A stretch of DNA of 64,000 nt, taken from positions 186,001-250,000 of the forward strand of contig CAWDLK010000004.1 of the NCBI GenBank assembly GCA_963803165.1. Reading direction: 5' to 3'. A program made the position numbers and the translations under genes. The stretch comes from Changshengia sp963803165 (GTDB lineage Bacteria > Chloroflexota > Dormibacteria > Aeolococcales > Aeolococcaceae). Positions 31,825-41,417 of the stretch are shown in pieces. Numbering within the stretch: position 1 is the first letter of the stretch; each line of letters starts with the position of its first letter. The notes under the pieces were generated by a model that saw only the letters and a program-made list of their open reading frames with translations, made no database searches and had not been told where the DNA came from.

Positions 31825-33453
31825 ATGGCCGCCGCCCTCCTCGCCGTCGCCCTGGTCCTGGCCGTCGCCGGCGTGGCCGTGGCGCTCAGCGCCCGCGCGC
31901 GGGTCGGGGCGCGCCCGGCCGTCAGGCCGCCCCCCACCCCGACCCAGGTCCGCACCGAGGCGGCCGCGATCGTCGGAGCGGCGCGCGCCGAGGCGCTGGC
32001 CAGCCGCGAGGCGGTGACCGAGGAGGTCGGCGTCCGCAGCGCCGCCCTGGAGGCCCGGGAGTCCGCCGTGGCCGAGAGGGAGCGCACCTGGAGGGACCGG
32101 CGCGCCATCTTCGACGAGCGCCGCTTCGCCCACCGCAAGCGCCGTGAGGAGATCGAGGCCCGGGCGGCCGAGGTCGACGCGGCGCGGGCGGAGGTCCGCC
32201 AGACCATCGCGGAGCGCGCCGCCGCGGACCAGGAGACGGCCCGCCGCATGGTGCTGGAGAACCTCGATGCCGAGCTGGAGGCGGAACGCCCGGAGCGGGT
32301 CGCGCAGCTGGTCGCCGACCGGACGGGTGAGCCCGAGGCGACGGTCCGCGGGCTCCTCGTGGCCGCGGTCGAGCGCCAGTCGGAGAGCCACGTGGACACC
32401 GCGCCCCGGCTCTCCCCCATCGATCTCGAGGCGCTCGACGAGGTGCGGCGGGAGCGGCTGCTCACCGCTCTCGAGGTGGTCGCCGCCTCGACGGGAGCGG
32501 ACCTGGGCGTCGACGACGAGCGGGGACAGGCGACCCTCCGCAGCCTCGACCCGGTCGGCAGGGAGATCGCCCGGCAGGCCTCGATCGAGGTCCTCGATCG
32601 CAGCCTCCAGGCGGCGGACGTCCCCCCGCTCCTCGTCCGCACCCGCCGCAAGCTCACCGCCGTCATCAGCGAGCTCGGCGAGCGTGCCCTCTGGGAGATG
32701 TCGATGGAGGGCCGCCCCGAGCTCGCCGAGCTGCTCGGGGTGCTCCACTACCGCTTCTCCTACGGCCAGAACGCGCTGCTGCACTGCAAGGAGACCGGTT
32801 ACCTCTGCGGGGTCCTCGCCGCCGAGCTGGGGCTGCCCCAGCCCGCCGCCCGCGAGGCGGGGACCCTCCACGACATCGGCAAGGCGGTCGACCACGACGT
32901 CGAGGGGTCCCACGCCATCATCGGCGGCGAGCTGCTCCAGGTCCTGGGCACCGATCCGACCGTCGTCCACGCCGTCAAGGCGCACCACTTCGACGTCGAG
33001 CCCTCGACCGACCTCGCCATGCTGACCATCTGCGCGGACGCCATCTCGGCCTCGCGCCCCGGGGCTCGCCGGGACACCCTGGCCGCCTACCTGGCCCGCC
33101 TCGAGCAGCTCCAGGGCATCGCCACCCGGCACCCCCAGGTGGAGAGGGCCTTTCCCCTCCAGGCGGGACGCGAGGTCCGGATCTTCGTGAGGGCCGGACA
33201 GGTGGCGGACCCGGAGATGCCCGCGCTCACCGGTGAGATCGCCCGGGAGATCGAGAGCGAGATGCAGTACCCGGGGGTGATCAAGGTCACCCTGATTCGC
33301 GAGACCCAGGCGATCGCCACCGCCCCGGTCCAGGTCGGCCGGAGCGTGGAGCCGCTGGAGCCGGTGCTGGCGGGGGGAGCGTCCAAGCGGCGCCGGCGGC
33401 GGCGCAAGCGCAAGGGCGCCGACGGGGAGCCGGCCGAGCCGGCGGCCGACTGA
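31825..33453 (+). CDS. rny: Ribonuclease Y
   Basis: 542-aa endoribonuclease that starts mRNA decay. One N-terminal TM segment (2-21) is followed by a long charged coiled coil (about 40-165), a KH domain (about 200-270), and an HD domain with LHDIGKAVDHDVEGSHAIIG near 353 and HHFDVEP near 391. A basic tail (KRRRRRRKRKG) near the C terminus is extra and may bind RNA. It is divergent from aspS. Confidence 0.93.
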   Translation: MAAALLAVALVLAVAGVAVALSARARVGARPAVRPPPTPTQVRTEAAAIVGAARAEALASREAVTEEVGVRSAALEARESAVAERERTWRDRRAIFDERRFAHRKRREEIEARAAEVDAARAEVRQTIAERAAADQETARRMVLENLDAELEAERPERVAQLVADRTGEPEATVRGLLVAAVERQSESHVDTAPRLSPIDLEALDEVRRERLLTALEVVAASTGADLGVDDERGQATLRSLDPVGREIARQASIEVLDRSLQAADVPPLLVRTRRKLTAVISELGERALWEMSMEGRPELAELLGVLHYRFSYGQNALLHCKETGYLCGVLAAELGLPQPAAREAGTLHDIGKAVDHDVEGSHAIIGGELLQVLGTDPTVVHAVKAHHFDVEPSTDLAMLTICADAISASRPGARRDTLAAYLARLEQLQGIATRHPQVERAFPLQAGREVRIFVRAGQVADPEMPALTGEIAREIESEMQYPGVIKVTLIRETQAIATAPVQVGRSVEPLEPVLAGGASKRRRRRRKRKGADGEPAEPAAD

Positions 33454-33455
33454 GC

Positions 33456-34277
33456 TCAGCCTCCGCGGAGGAAGGAGAGCATCACCTGGGCGGTGCGATC
33501 GGGGTCCTCGTGGAAGAAGAGGTGGCCGCAGCCCTCGAACCAGTAGCGGCGCGCGCCGGGGATCAGCTTGGTGAGCGCCTCGGCGTTGGCGAGCGGGACC
33601 AGGACGTCCTCGGTGCCGTGGAGCACCAGCGTCGGCGCCGAGATCTCGCCGAGACGGGCACCGATGTCGGCGTCGCGCGAGGCGCGGAACTGGGCGGTGA
33701 AGGCGCGCCCGGCGATCGGATGCGCCGCCCGATGGGCGACCTCCTCGTCGACGAACCCGCGATGGTCGCGCTGGAAGCGCGGCGAGTAGAGGACGGTGCA
33801 GGCCATCCGGTACGCCTCCGCCGGCGTGCGCGCGCCCCGGCCGAGGAGGGCGGCGGTCGCCTCGGGCGCCGCGGCGGCGGTGGCGGCGTGCCGGCCCGGC
33901 CCGGTGGCGGCGAGGAGCAGGCGCAGGATGCTGCCGGGGTGGAGGACGCCCACGTGCTCGGCGGTCAGACCTCCCATCGAGGCGCCGAAGAGGTGGAATC
34001 TCGCCACCCCCAGGGAGGCGGCGACGGCGACGCAGTCGGCCGCCAGCCGCGGCATCGGGTAGGGTCCCGGGGGGACGTCGGACCCGCCGACCCCGCGGGG
34101 ATCGTAGACGATCACCTGGTGCCGCTCCGCGAGCGCGGGGACGATGGGCGCGTACACCCGGCGAGTGGCCCCCAGGCCGGGGATGAGGACCACCGGCTCG
34201 CCCTCCCCCGTCACGCTGACGGCGAGGTGGACCCCATCGTCGGTGACCGCCTGCCGGTGGCGGGTCGGCTGAGCCAC
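33456..34277 (-). CDS. Alpha/beta-hydrolase
   Basis: 273 aa from GTG 34277 (a longer ATG at 34343 would overlap the divergent rsmE start). It has the oxyanion loop IPGLGATRRVY, nucleophile elbow LFGASMGGLTA (Ser near 107), acid LVLHGTEDVLVP and catalytic His in FEGCGHLFFHEDP. It is likely an esterase, lactonase or 3-oxoadipate enol-lactonase-like enzyme; the substrate cannot be told. It is convergent with rny. Confidence 0.85.
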   Translation of the reverse strand: MAQPTRHRQAVTDDGVHLAVSVTGEGEPVVLIPGLGATRRVYAPIVPALAERHQVIVYDPRGVGGSDVPPGPYPMPRLAADCVAVAASLGVARFHLFGASMGGLTAEHVGVLHPGSILRLLLAATGPGRHAATAAAAPEATAALLGRGARTPAEAYRMACTVLYSPRFQRDHRGFVDEEVAHRAAHPIAGRAFTAQFRASRDADIGARLGEISAPTLVLHGTEDVLVPLANAEALTKLIPGARRYWFEGCGHLFFHEDPDRTAQVMLSFLRGG

Positions 34278-34336
34278 GGGTCCGGATCGTAGGGCACGGG
34301 CCTCCGGTGGGGCGGCGGAGGCGCCACCATTGACCG

Positions 34337-35083
34337 ATGCCACGCCTCTTCGTGAGCCGGGAGCAGGTGAGGGGCGGCTCCCTGAGCGTCGGTGGTGACG
34401 CCGCCCGCCATCTCGCCGGACCGCTCCGGGTCCGCCCCGGGGAGCTGATCGTGGTCGTCGACGACGGAGGCCGGGAGCACGGGGTGAGGGTCGACACCGT
34501 GGAGCGTGCCCAGGTGACCGGGTCGATCGTCTGGTCCCGGCCCGCCTCGGGCGAGCCCCGCCTGCGCCTCCGCGTCATCCAGGCGCTGATCCGCGAGATC
34601 GACGAGGTGGTGGCGGGGCTGACCGAGGTCGGTGCCGCCGAGATCCAGCCGGTGCTCACGCTGCGCGGCGTCAGCAGGCCGGACCCCGAGCGGGCGGCCT
34701 CCCGCCAGCGCCGCTGGGCCGCGATCGCGCGCGAGGCGGCCGAGCTGGCCCACCGTGCCGACATCCCCGCCGTGCACCCGCTGACCACCCTCGGAGCCGC
34801 GCTGGCCGAGCTTCCGGAGGGCACGCGTATCCTCGCCTGCATGGTGGACGCCGAGGCCCCGCTGGCGCGCTGCGCGCTCGACCCCACCAGGCCGGCGGCG
34901 CTGGTCATCGGTCCGGAGGGAGGCCTGGCCGGTGCGGAGCTCGACCTCCTCCGCGACGCCGGCGCCACGGCGATGCACCTGGGCCCCCGGGTGCTGCCCG
35001 CGCGGCGCGCCGGGCTGGTCGCCACCGCGCTCCTCCTCAGCGGCGCGGGGGACCTCGACACCGCCCTCCCCGCGGCGCCGTGA
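34337..35083 (+). CDS. rsmE: 16S rRNA m3U1498 methyltransferase RsmE
   Basis: 248-aa SPOUT-class methyltransferase. An N-terminal PUA-like domain is followed by the knotted SAM-binding fold with VIGPEGGL near 194 and LGPRVLPARRAG near 218. The second motif is usually LGPRILRxETA, so the conserved Thr/Glu are replaced here. It overlaps mtaB by 4 nt (GTGA). The rsmE-mtaB pair is part of the heat-shock neighbourhood in many Gram-positive lineages. Confidence 0.9.
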   Translation: MPRLFVSREQVRGGSLSVGGDAARHLAGPLRVRPGELIVVVDDGGREHGVRVDTVERAQVTGSIVWSRPASGEPRLRLRVIQALIREIDEVVAGLTEVGAAEIQPVLTLRGVSRPDPERAASRQRRWAAIAREAAELAHRADIPAVHPLTTLGAALAELPEGTRILACMVDAEAPLARCALDPTRPAALVIGPEGGLAGAELDLLRDAGATAMHLGPRVLPARRAGLVATALLLSGAGDLDTALPAAP

Positions 35084-36427
35084 CCACCACCACCCCGCCG
35101 CCGGCACCGGTCGCCCTCGACCAGCACGCCGGCCCGCTGCGGGTGGCCGTCACCGCCCTCGGCTGCAAGGTCAACTACGCGGAGATGGCCGACCTCGCCG
35201 GGCAGCTGGCGGGCCTCGGCTGCGAGGTCGTGCCCGACGACGAGCCCGCCGACGTCCGCATCCTCAACTCGTGCGCCGTGACGCTCCAGGCCGACGCCAC
35301 CACGCGGCAGCGGCTGCACCGGCTGCGGCGTCGCGACCCCGGCTGTCAGCTCATCCTCACCGGCTGCTCGGTGGACGCCAACCCGGACCGCTACCTCGAG
35401 GCCGGAGCCGACGGCCGCCCGGGCGCCCCCGGCCTCGACGCCGTCTTCCGCAACGCGGAGAAGTCGCGGATCGCGGACCACGTCGCGGCCCTCGCCGCCC
35501 GACGGGACCGACCGCCGCGCCCCCTCCCCGCGGGAGCGCTGCGCAGCCGCGCCTTCCTCAAGGTGCAGGACGGCTGCGACCACCGCTGCACGTACTGCGT
35601 GGTGTGGAGGGCCCGGGGGAGACTCGCTGAGCGTTCCCGGCGATGTCGTGGTGTCCCGCGCCCGGGCCGCGGCGGCGGAGGGCCACGCCGAGCTCGTCCT
35701 GACCGGTGTCGATCTCGGCAGCTACGGCAGGGACCTGGGCTCCGACCTGGCCGCCCTGGTGCGCCGCCTCCTCGACGAGTGCGACGCCGGGGTGCGGGTC
35801 CGGCTCAGCAGCATCAACGCCAACGACGTCCCGGAGCGGTTGATCGAGCTGAATCGGGATCCCCGGCTGTGCGGCCACTGGCACATCCCGGTGCAGAGCG
35901 GCAGCGATCGCATCCTCCGGGCGATGCACCGCGGCTACCGCCGCCGGCAGTACCTGCGCGTCGTCGAGGCGCTGCGCCGCGCCGACCCCGACACGGAGCT
36001 GACCACCGACGTGATGGTGGGGTTCCCCGGGGAGAGCGACGCCGACCACGAGGCGACGCTTCAGCTCATCGAGGAGGTCGAGTTCCTCGGCTGCCACGTC
36101 TTCCGCTACTCACCGCGCCCCGGCACACCGGCGGCGCTCCTCGCCGATCGTGTCGACGACGCGACCGCGCGGAGGCGGAGCGGCGAGGCCCGCCGGGCGG
36201 CCGCGGCCAGCGCCGAGAGGCGGCGCCGGCGCGCCGTCGGCCGCGTCCATCGGGTGATCTGGGAGCGGGCGGCGGACGGCCAGGCGAGCGGGCTCAGCGA
36301 CGGCTACCACGAGGTGGTCGCGGTCCCCGACCCGGCGAGCCGCGCCGGCGGTCTGCAGTGCGTCCTGGTCACCGGGATCGAGGGCGACCGGCTGCGAGGG
36401 GTCATCGTCCCGACGCCGGCGGAGTAG
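35080..36427 (+). CDS. mtaB: tRNA t6A methylthiotransferase MtaB family, with one frameshift
   Basis: Radical-SAM enzyme adding a methylthio group to t6A in tRNA. The N-terminal UPF0004 domain has TALGCKVNYAEM, NSCAVT and LTGCSVDA (three cluster Cys). The radical-SAM CxxxCxxC is DGCDHRCTYCVVW near 163. After that the frame shifts by one extra base within 35611-35637. The downstream frame continues with ELVLTGVDLGSYGRDLG, HIPVQSGSDRILRAM, VMVGFPGESDADH and a TRAM-like end to 36427. With one base removed it is 448 aa and complete. The exact base is ambiguous: the G-run or A near 35620, beside GACTC, or the TT at 35634. Confidence 0.87.
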
Positions 36428-36434
36428 GGTCGGG

Positions 36435-36692
36435 ATGCGGGTGGCGGTGGTGGTCCATCCCCGGGCGAGCCGCGAGCGCCTGCGCTGGGACGGTCGGGAG
36501 CTCCGCCTCTGGACCACCCAGCCCCCGGTCGAGGGTGCCGCCAACACGGCCGTGCTGCGGCTGGTCGCCGCCTGGCTCGGGGTGGCGCCCTCACGGGTCC
36601 GCCTGATCTCCGGCCACCGCGGCAGCCACAAGGTGGTGGAGGTCGACGGCGTGGTCGCCCCTCCCACCACCGACGAGGATCGAGCCATTTGA
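36435..36692 (+). CDS. DUF167/YggU family protein
   Basis: 85-aa conserved protein of unknown function. RVAVVVHPRASRERLRW, PPVEGAANTAVLRLVA and LISGHRGSHKVVEV are family hallmarks. It starts 7 nt after mtaB and is likely in the rsmE-mtaB operon. Confidence 0.88.
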   Translation: MRVAVVVHPRASRERLRWDGRELRLWTTQPPVEGAANTAVLRLVAAWLGVAPSRVRLISGHRGSHKVVEVDGVVAPPTTDEDRAI

Positions 36693-36694
36693 CG

Positions 36695-36716
36695 CGCCCC
36701 GCTCTGCAGGCGGGGT
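36695..36716 (+). terminator. Weak hairpin after DUF167
   Basis: CCCCGC-N7-GCGGGG followed by TTGC. The stem is short and lacks a clear T-tract; it could attenuate the rsmE operon. Confidence 0.35.
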
Positions 36717-36802
36717 TGCAACGGTGGCACACTGATGGGTACGAGTGGGTCGATCCGGCCCGCGGGGGAGGGGCAATCTGATTCCGTCGGTGGGCGCAAG
36801 CT

Positions 36803-38488
36803 ATGGCTCTCCAGCGGGGCCCCGCGGCTGAAGCGGTGGGGTCGCACGAGGAATCCCCCACGCGTCCTGCCGGTGGGGCGGGAGACCAGGTCCCACCCAC
36901 CGAGAGCTCGCGCGACCTGGTCGGTCACGGCGCGCAGCCCGACCGCCCGCCTCCATTCGACGCGGCGGCGCCGCCCGTGCGCCCTCTCCCGCCCTATCCG
37001 CCGGCCAGGGGAGCCGTGGCCAAGCGCGGCGGAGCCAACCGGCGGCGGCGGACCGCGGCGGTGGTCGCCGCTCTCGGGCTGGTCTCCCTCGTCGCCGTGG
37101 CCCTGATCAGCACCTCGGTCGGCGGCTCGGCGATCACCGACCAGGTCAACGCGCGGCTCTCCGGCGCGGGCCGGCAGGCGGCCGGCTACCTCAGCCAGGT
37201 CGTCTCGAGCCGCGTCGCCGCCCTCGACGGCATCGCCGACCAGCTCTCGATCCTGGCCGTCGCCGAGGGCGATCCCTCCGCCGACGTGGCGGCCGCGACC
37301 GCCGACCTCGGAACCCTCTCCCGCAGCGATGCCCAGAGCCAGGGGGTGGTCCTGACCGGCGCCGGCGGGTCGCCGGTGCTGCGGGGCGGGTCCCAGGACC
37401 CGCTGATCGGGCTGCCCGGCGACTGGCACGGGCGTCTGGTCCACGGTGGCTTCCTGGCGGTGGCCGCGCCCACCTCGCTCGGCGCTCCGGCGGTCGACGT
37501 GGCCGTCCCCGTGCTCGAGGGAGGCGGCACCGCCGGCGGCTTCCTGGTGGAGCGCTACGCGCTTTCCGGGGCGGTCGGCTCGCTGGAGGCGGTGGCGGGC
37601 GCACAGGGGATGACGCTCTCGGTGCTGGATGGGACCGGCGACCTGGTCCTGGGGGTCCGGCCGACCGGTGGCGGCGGCGCCAGCCCGGTGACCACATGGA
37701 CCCCCACCGCAGCGCTGACCAGGCAGGTGGAGGCCACCCTCGCCAGGCGCACGATCGCCGTCGATGACGGCCGCCCCCAGGGGCCGGCCGCGTACAGCCC
37801 GGTGAGCGAGGCGACCTGGGTGGTCGAGGCGGCCCTTCCCGGCTCGTCCCTCGCGGCCGTCACCGACCTGAGGGTCTGGGTGTTCAGCATCTGCGCGGCG
37901 CTCGCCGTGCTCTTCCTGGCGGCGGTGACCCTGGTCAACCGCGTGCTGCACCGCCGGGATCAGACCGAGGCCGCGCTCATCGTCCAGTCCGCGGCCATGG
38001 AGCATGCGGCCATGCACGACCCGCTGACCGGGCTGCCCAACCGGCTGCTCTTCAGCGACCGCCTCCAGCACGGGATCTCCAGCGCGCGCCGCTCCGGGAA
38101 CCCGATGGCCCTCTTCGTCCTCGACATCGACGGCTTCAAGGCGCTCAACGACGCCCTCGGGCACAGCGCGGGCGACGTCGTCCTCCGGGAGACGGCGGCC
38201 CGGCTCCAGGCGTCGGTGCGGGTCTCGGACACCGTCGCCCGGCTGGGCGGCGACGAGTTCGCCATCGTCGCCGTCGACGCCGATCCCAGCGAGGCGGAGC
38301 TGATCAGCGCCAAGGTGCGCCAGCGGATGGAGGAGCCCATGATGGTCGAGGAGCGGCTGGTCCCGGTGGAGCTGAGCATCGGCCTCGCGGCGTTCCCCGG
38401 GGATGGCTCCGAGCCGGCCCACCTCCTGCGCCGCGCCGACACCAACATGTACCGCGAGAAGCGGGCGCGCAAGGCCGTCTCCGGCTGA
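36803..38488 (+). CDS. Membrane diguanylate cyclase with extracytoplasmic sensor
   Basis: 561 aa from ATG 36803; the first 75 residues are low-complexity Pro/Gly/Arg-rich, so the true start may be later. A TM segment (about 85-107), a Cache-like extracytoplasmic domain of about 240 residues and a second TM (about 352-375) precede a GGDEF domain. The catalytic RLGGDEFAIV is intact, and RVSD five residues upstream is a product-inhibition I-site, so it probably makes cyclic di-GMP from 2 GTP. No EAL domain follows. It is convergent with dnaJ. Confidence 0.88.
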   Translation: MALQRGPAAEAVGSHEESPTRPAGGAGDQVPPTESSRDLVGHGAQPDRPPPFDAAAPPVRPLPPYPPARGAVAKRGGANRRRRTAAVVAALGLVSLVAVALISTSVGGSAITDQVNARLSGAGRQAAGYLSQVVSSRVAALDGIADQLSILAVAEGDPSADVAAATADLGTLSRSDAQSQGVVLTGAGGSPVLRGGSQDPLIGLPGDWHGRLVHGGFLAVAAPTSLGAPAVDVAVPVLEGGGTAGGFLVERYALSGAVGSLEAVAGAQGMTLSVLDGTGDLVLGVRPTGGGGASPVTTWTPTAALTRQVEATLARRTIAVDDGRPQGPAAYSPVSEATWVVEAALPGSSLAAVTDLRVWVFSICAALAVLFLAAVTLVNRVLHRRDQTEAALIVQSAAMEHAAMHDPLTGLPNRLLFSDRLQHGISSARRSGNPMALFVLDIDGFKALNDALGHSAGDVVLRETAARLQASVRVSDTVARLGGDEFAIVAVDADPSEAELISAKVRQRMEEPMMVEERLVPVELSIGLAAFPGDGSEPAHLLRRADTNMYREKRARKAVSG

Positions 38489-38510
38489 CCCAGCATCCGG
38501 CGCGGGCGCC

Positions 38511-39629
38511 TCACTCGGCGGGTGCGAAGAAGTCGCGCAGGTGGTCGAAGAAGCCGCGCCTCACCTCCACCGGCTTGCCGTCCCTGCCCCCCAGCTCCTC
38601 GTAGAGCTTGCGATCGGCAGCGGAGAGATGGGCGGGCACCACCACCCGCACGATGCAGAGCTGGTCGCCACGCCGCCCGGTGCGCAGATGGGGCACACCG
38701 TGCCCGGCGATCTTGATCACCCGCCCCGGCTGGGTGCCGGCGGGGACATCCACCGCCGTCTCACCGTCCACGGTCGGCACCGTGATCCGGTCGCCCAGGA
38801 CCGCCTGGGTGACCGCTACCGGCAGCTCGTAGATGAGGTCCTCGCCGCGCCGGACCAGCTGCGGGTGGGGCGCGACCCGGAACCCGATGTAGAGGTCTCC
38901 GGAGGGCCCTCCCCGAGGCCCCGCCTCGCCCTCACCGGAGACACGCACCTGGATGTCGTCGTCGACCCCGGGCGGGACGCTCACCTCGATGGTCTTGCGC
39001 TCCTCCACCAGACCCCGACCGCGACAGCGCGAGCACGGCTGGTCGATGAGCTTGCCGGCGCCGCGACAGCGGGGGCAGGCCGTGAGGTTCACGACCTGGC
39101 CGAAGATCGACTGCATCGCCCTGCGCACCTGGCCGCTGCCCCCGCAGTCGGGGCAGCTCCGCGGCGTGGTCCCCGGCGCCGCGCCGCTGCCCGCGCAATC
39201 GGGACAGGCAGCGGCCCGGGGGACCTCCACCGTGCGCTTGGCGCCGAAGACCGCCTCGACGAAGGTGATGTCCATCGACATCCTCAGGTCCGCGCCACGC
39301 TGGGGACCCGAGCCGCGCGCCGCACCCCGGCCGCCTCCGAAGAACATGTCGAAGAGCTGGAATGCGGAGTTGAAGGAGAAGGGGCCGAAGTCGGGCACCT
39401 GCTGGCCGGCGTGCCCGAAGGCGTCGTAGCGCTGGCGCTTCTGCGGATCGCTGAGGACCGAGTAGGCCTCGCCGACCTCCTTGAAGCGCTCCTCGGCCGC
39501 CTTGTCACCCTGGTTGCGGTCGGGGTGGTACTGCATGGCCAGCTTGCGGTAGGCGCGCTTCAGCTCCTCGGGCGAGGCACCCCGCTGGACTCCGAGGACC
39601 TCGTAGTAGTCGCGCTTGACGGTTGCCAT
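38511..39629 (-). CDS. dnaJ: Chaperone DnaJ
   Basis: 372-aa Hsp40 co-chaperone. The J domain carries HPD (YHPDRN, residue 35). A G/F region and four zinc-finger CxxCxGxG repeats (CPDCAGSG, CPDCGGSG, CPRCRGAG, CSRCRGRG) precede the C-terminal substrate-binding beta domains. The first base of ATG 39629 is also the last base of the grpE stop (TGATG). No dnaK lies next to it. Confidence 0.96.
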   Translation of the reverse strand: MATVKRDYYEVLGVQRGASPEELKRAYRKLAMQYHPDRNQGDKAAEERFKEVGEAYSVLSDPQKRQRYDAFGHAGQQVPDFGPFSFNSAFQLFDMFFGGGRGAARGSGPQRGADLRMSMDITFVEAVFGAKRTVEVPRAAACPDCAGSGAAPGTTPRSCPDCGGSGQVRRAMQSIFGQVVNLTACPRCRGAGKLIDQPCSRCRGRGLVEERKTIEVSVPPGVDDDIQVRVSGEGEAGPRGGPSGDLYIGFRVAPHPQLVRRGEDLIYELPVAVTQAVLGDRITVPTVDGETAVDVPAGTQPGRVIKIAGHGVPHLRTGRRGDQLCIVRVVVPAHLSAADRKLYEELGGRDGKPVEVRRGFFDHLRDFFAPAE

Positions 39630-40240
39630 CAGTGCGGAGGCACGGCGGGCCCGCCCCCGCCGCGCGGGTGGGCCACCCGGACCAGAGCCGGCCGGAGCAG
39701 CCGGTCGTGGAGCCGGTAGCCGGTCTGCAGCTCGGCGACGACCGTGTCCTCGCCGACCTCGTCGGACTCCTCGCCGCCGATCGCCTCGTGGACGGCGGGG
39801 TCGAAGCGGGCTCCCACCGTCTCGACCGCCTCGACACCGATGGAGGCCAGCGCCTGCTGGAACTGGAGCACGACCATGCGAAGCCCGTCGTGGAGCTGCT
39901 GGCCGTTGCCCTCGGAGGTCGCGTGATCGACGGCCCGCCGCAGGTTGTCCAGGACCGGGAGGAGCGCACGGGCGGCGTCCTCAGACGAGTAGCGGGAGCG
40001 ATCGGCGATCTCCTGCGCCTTGCGGCGGCGGAAGTTCTCGAAGTCGGCGGCGAGGCGCAGGAGCTGGTCGCTGCGCTCGGTGAGCTCGCGACGGAGGTCG
40101 TCGGCCGCGGCCTCAGGTGGGACTCCGGCGTCCGCGGAGGGCTCCGGGATCTCCGGCGGGGCGGGCGGCTCCGACCCGGGTCCGCCAGCCGAGGCGCGCA
40201 GGGCCCTCCCGTCCGCGTGCCGCCTGGGCTGGTCGCTCAT
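39629..40240 (-). CDS. grpE: Nucleotide exchange factor GrpE
   Basis: 203-aa DnaK nucleotide exchange factor. A disordered Pro/Ala-rich N terminus (to about 45) is followed by a long coiled coil (ADFENFRRRKAQEI) and the C-terminal beta domain (VGARFDPAVHEAIG, then VVAELQTGYRLHDRLLRPA). It lies 28 nt after hrcA and overlaps dnaJ. It belongs to the CIRCE-controlled operon. Confidence 0.95.
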   Translation of the reverse strand: MSDQPRRHADGRALRASAGGPGSEPPAPPEIPEPSADAGVPPEAAADDLRRELTERSDQLLRLAADFENFRRRKAQEIADRSRYSSEDAARALLPVLDNLRRAVDHATSEGNGQQLHDGLRMVVLQFQQALASIGVEAVETVGARFDPAVHEAIGGEESDEVGEDTVVAELQTGYRLHDRLLRPALVRVAHPRGGGGPAVPPH

Positions 40241-40268
40241 CCTGGACCTCCTCGCTCACCGGCCATGC

Positions 40269-41354
40269 TCACGTCAGTACCCGGGTGACGGCCTCGCCAA
40301 CCCGATCGGCGACGAAGCGGACCCGGGAGGCCACCTGCGAGTACGGCATCCGGGTGGGGCCCAGCACCCCCACCGTGCCTCCCCTCCCCTCTCCGGCCCG
40401 GTAGGAGGTGAGGACCAGGCTGCAGCCACTCAGCTGGGAGATCCCGGACTCGGCGCCGATCAGCACCGTGACGGGGCGCACGACCGCGGAGGGAGCGCCC
40501 GGCGCCCCCGCGTCGGCGCCGGCGGGCACCCCCTCGAAGGCAGCCCCGAGGAGCTCACCGAGGATCCGCTCCTCCTCGACCAGCTCGAGGACCTGGGCCA
40601 GGCGCTGGACGTCGCCGAACTCGGGCTGGTGGAGCAGGTTGCGAACCCCGTCGTGGACGATGAGGGTGTCCTGCCGGGACTCCACCGAGCGCAGGAAACC
40701 GGCGATGTCGGCGACGACCTCCGAGCGCAGTGGGTGGCCCGCCTCGCCCCCCGTGCCCTGCTCGACCTGAGCGCCGTCGAGGCCCACCAGCTCGTCGTTG
40801 AGCTGTCCGGCGAGCCGGCTCAGCTCCTCCTGGTCGGCCTCGCGGCTGAGGCTCATCGGGTGCTGCCGGATCAGGTTGCCGTCCAGCACCAGGATGAGGA
40901 GAGCGTGGGCGGGGTCGAGCGACACCAGGTCGAGATGCTTGACGGTGACGCTCCGCGCCTGGGGCCCGGTGACGATGCTCAGGGCGTCGACGGCGACCGC
41001 GAGCACCTGGGCGGCGAGCTCCAGCACCCCCTCGATGTCCGCCGGCATCACCGCGAGACGGGGCTCCAGCTGGCGGCGCACGCCCCCGGGAAGCCCTTCC
41101 TCCTGCATCAGGAAGTCGACGTAATACCGGTAGCCGCGATCGCTGGGGACGCGGCCGGCGGAGGTGTGGGGCTGGAGGAGGTAGCCGACCTCGACCAGGG
41201 TGGCCAGCTCGTTGCGGATCGTCGCCGCGGACCAGCTGGCGAGGTGCATGGCGAGGGCGTGCGAGCCAACCGGCACCCCGGTGGCGGTGTAGTCCGCGAC
41301 CACCGCCTCGAGGATCTGCTCCTTGCGCGTGTCGAGGGGGATCCAGCTCTCCAT
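40269..41354 (-). CDS. hrcA: Heat-inducible repressor HrcA
   Basis: 361-aa repressor. The N-terminal winged helix (QILEAVVADYTATGVPVGS, then SAATIRNELATLVEVGYL) binds CIRCE; a GAF-like domain and the C-terminal GPTRMPYSQVASRVRFV follow. A perfect CIRCE element lies 37 nt upstream, so it is autoregulated. By family knowledge its folding depends on GroEL, linking repression to chaperone supply. Confidence 0.95.
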   Translation of the reverse strand: MESWIPLDTRKEQILEAVVADYTATGVPVGSHALAMHLASWSAATIRNELATLVEVGYLLQPHTSAGRVPSDRGYRYYVDFLMQEEGLPGGVRRQLEPRLAVMPADIEGVLELAAQVLAVAVDALSIVTGPQARSVTVKHLDLVSLDPAHALLILVLDGNLIRQHPMSLSREADQEELSRLAGQLNDELVGLDGAQVEQGTGGEAGHPLRSEVVADIAGFLRSVESRQDTLIVHDGVRNLLHQPEFGDVQRLAQVLELVEEERILGELLGAAFEGVPAGADAGAPGAPSAVVRPVTVLIGAESGISQLSGCSLVLTSYRAGEGRGGTVGVLGPTRMPYSQVASRVRFVADRVGEAVTRVLT

Positions 41355-41390
41355 GGCGCTCCCGGATGGGTGGCCCCCGACCGGGCCACC

Positions 41391-41417
41391 TTAGCACTCG
41401 CTAGTCCTGAGTGCTAA
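41391..41417. promoter_or_regulatory. CIRCE operator
   Basis: TTAGCACTC-N9-GAGTGCTAA, a perfect match to the HrcA operator consensus, directly upstream of hrcA-grpE-dnaJ. Confidence 0.97.
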
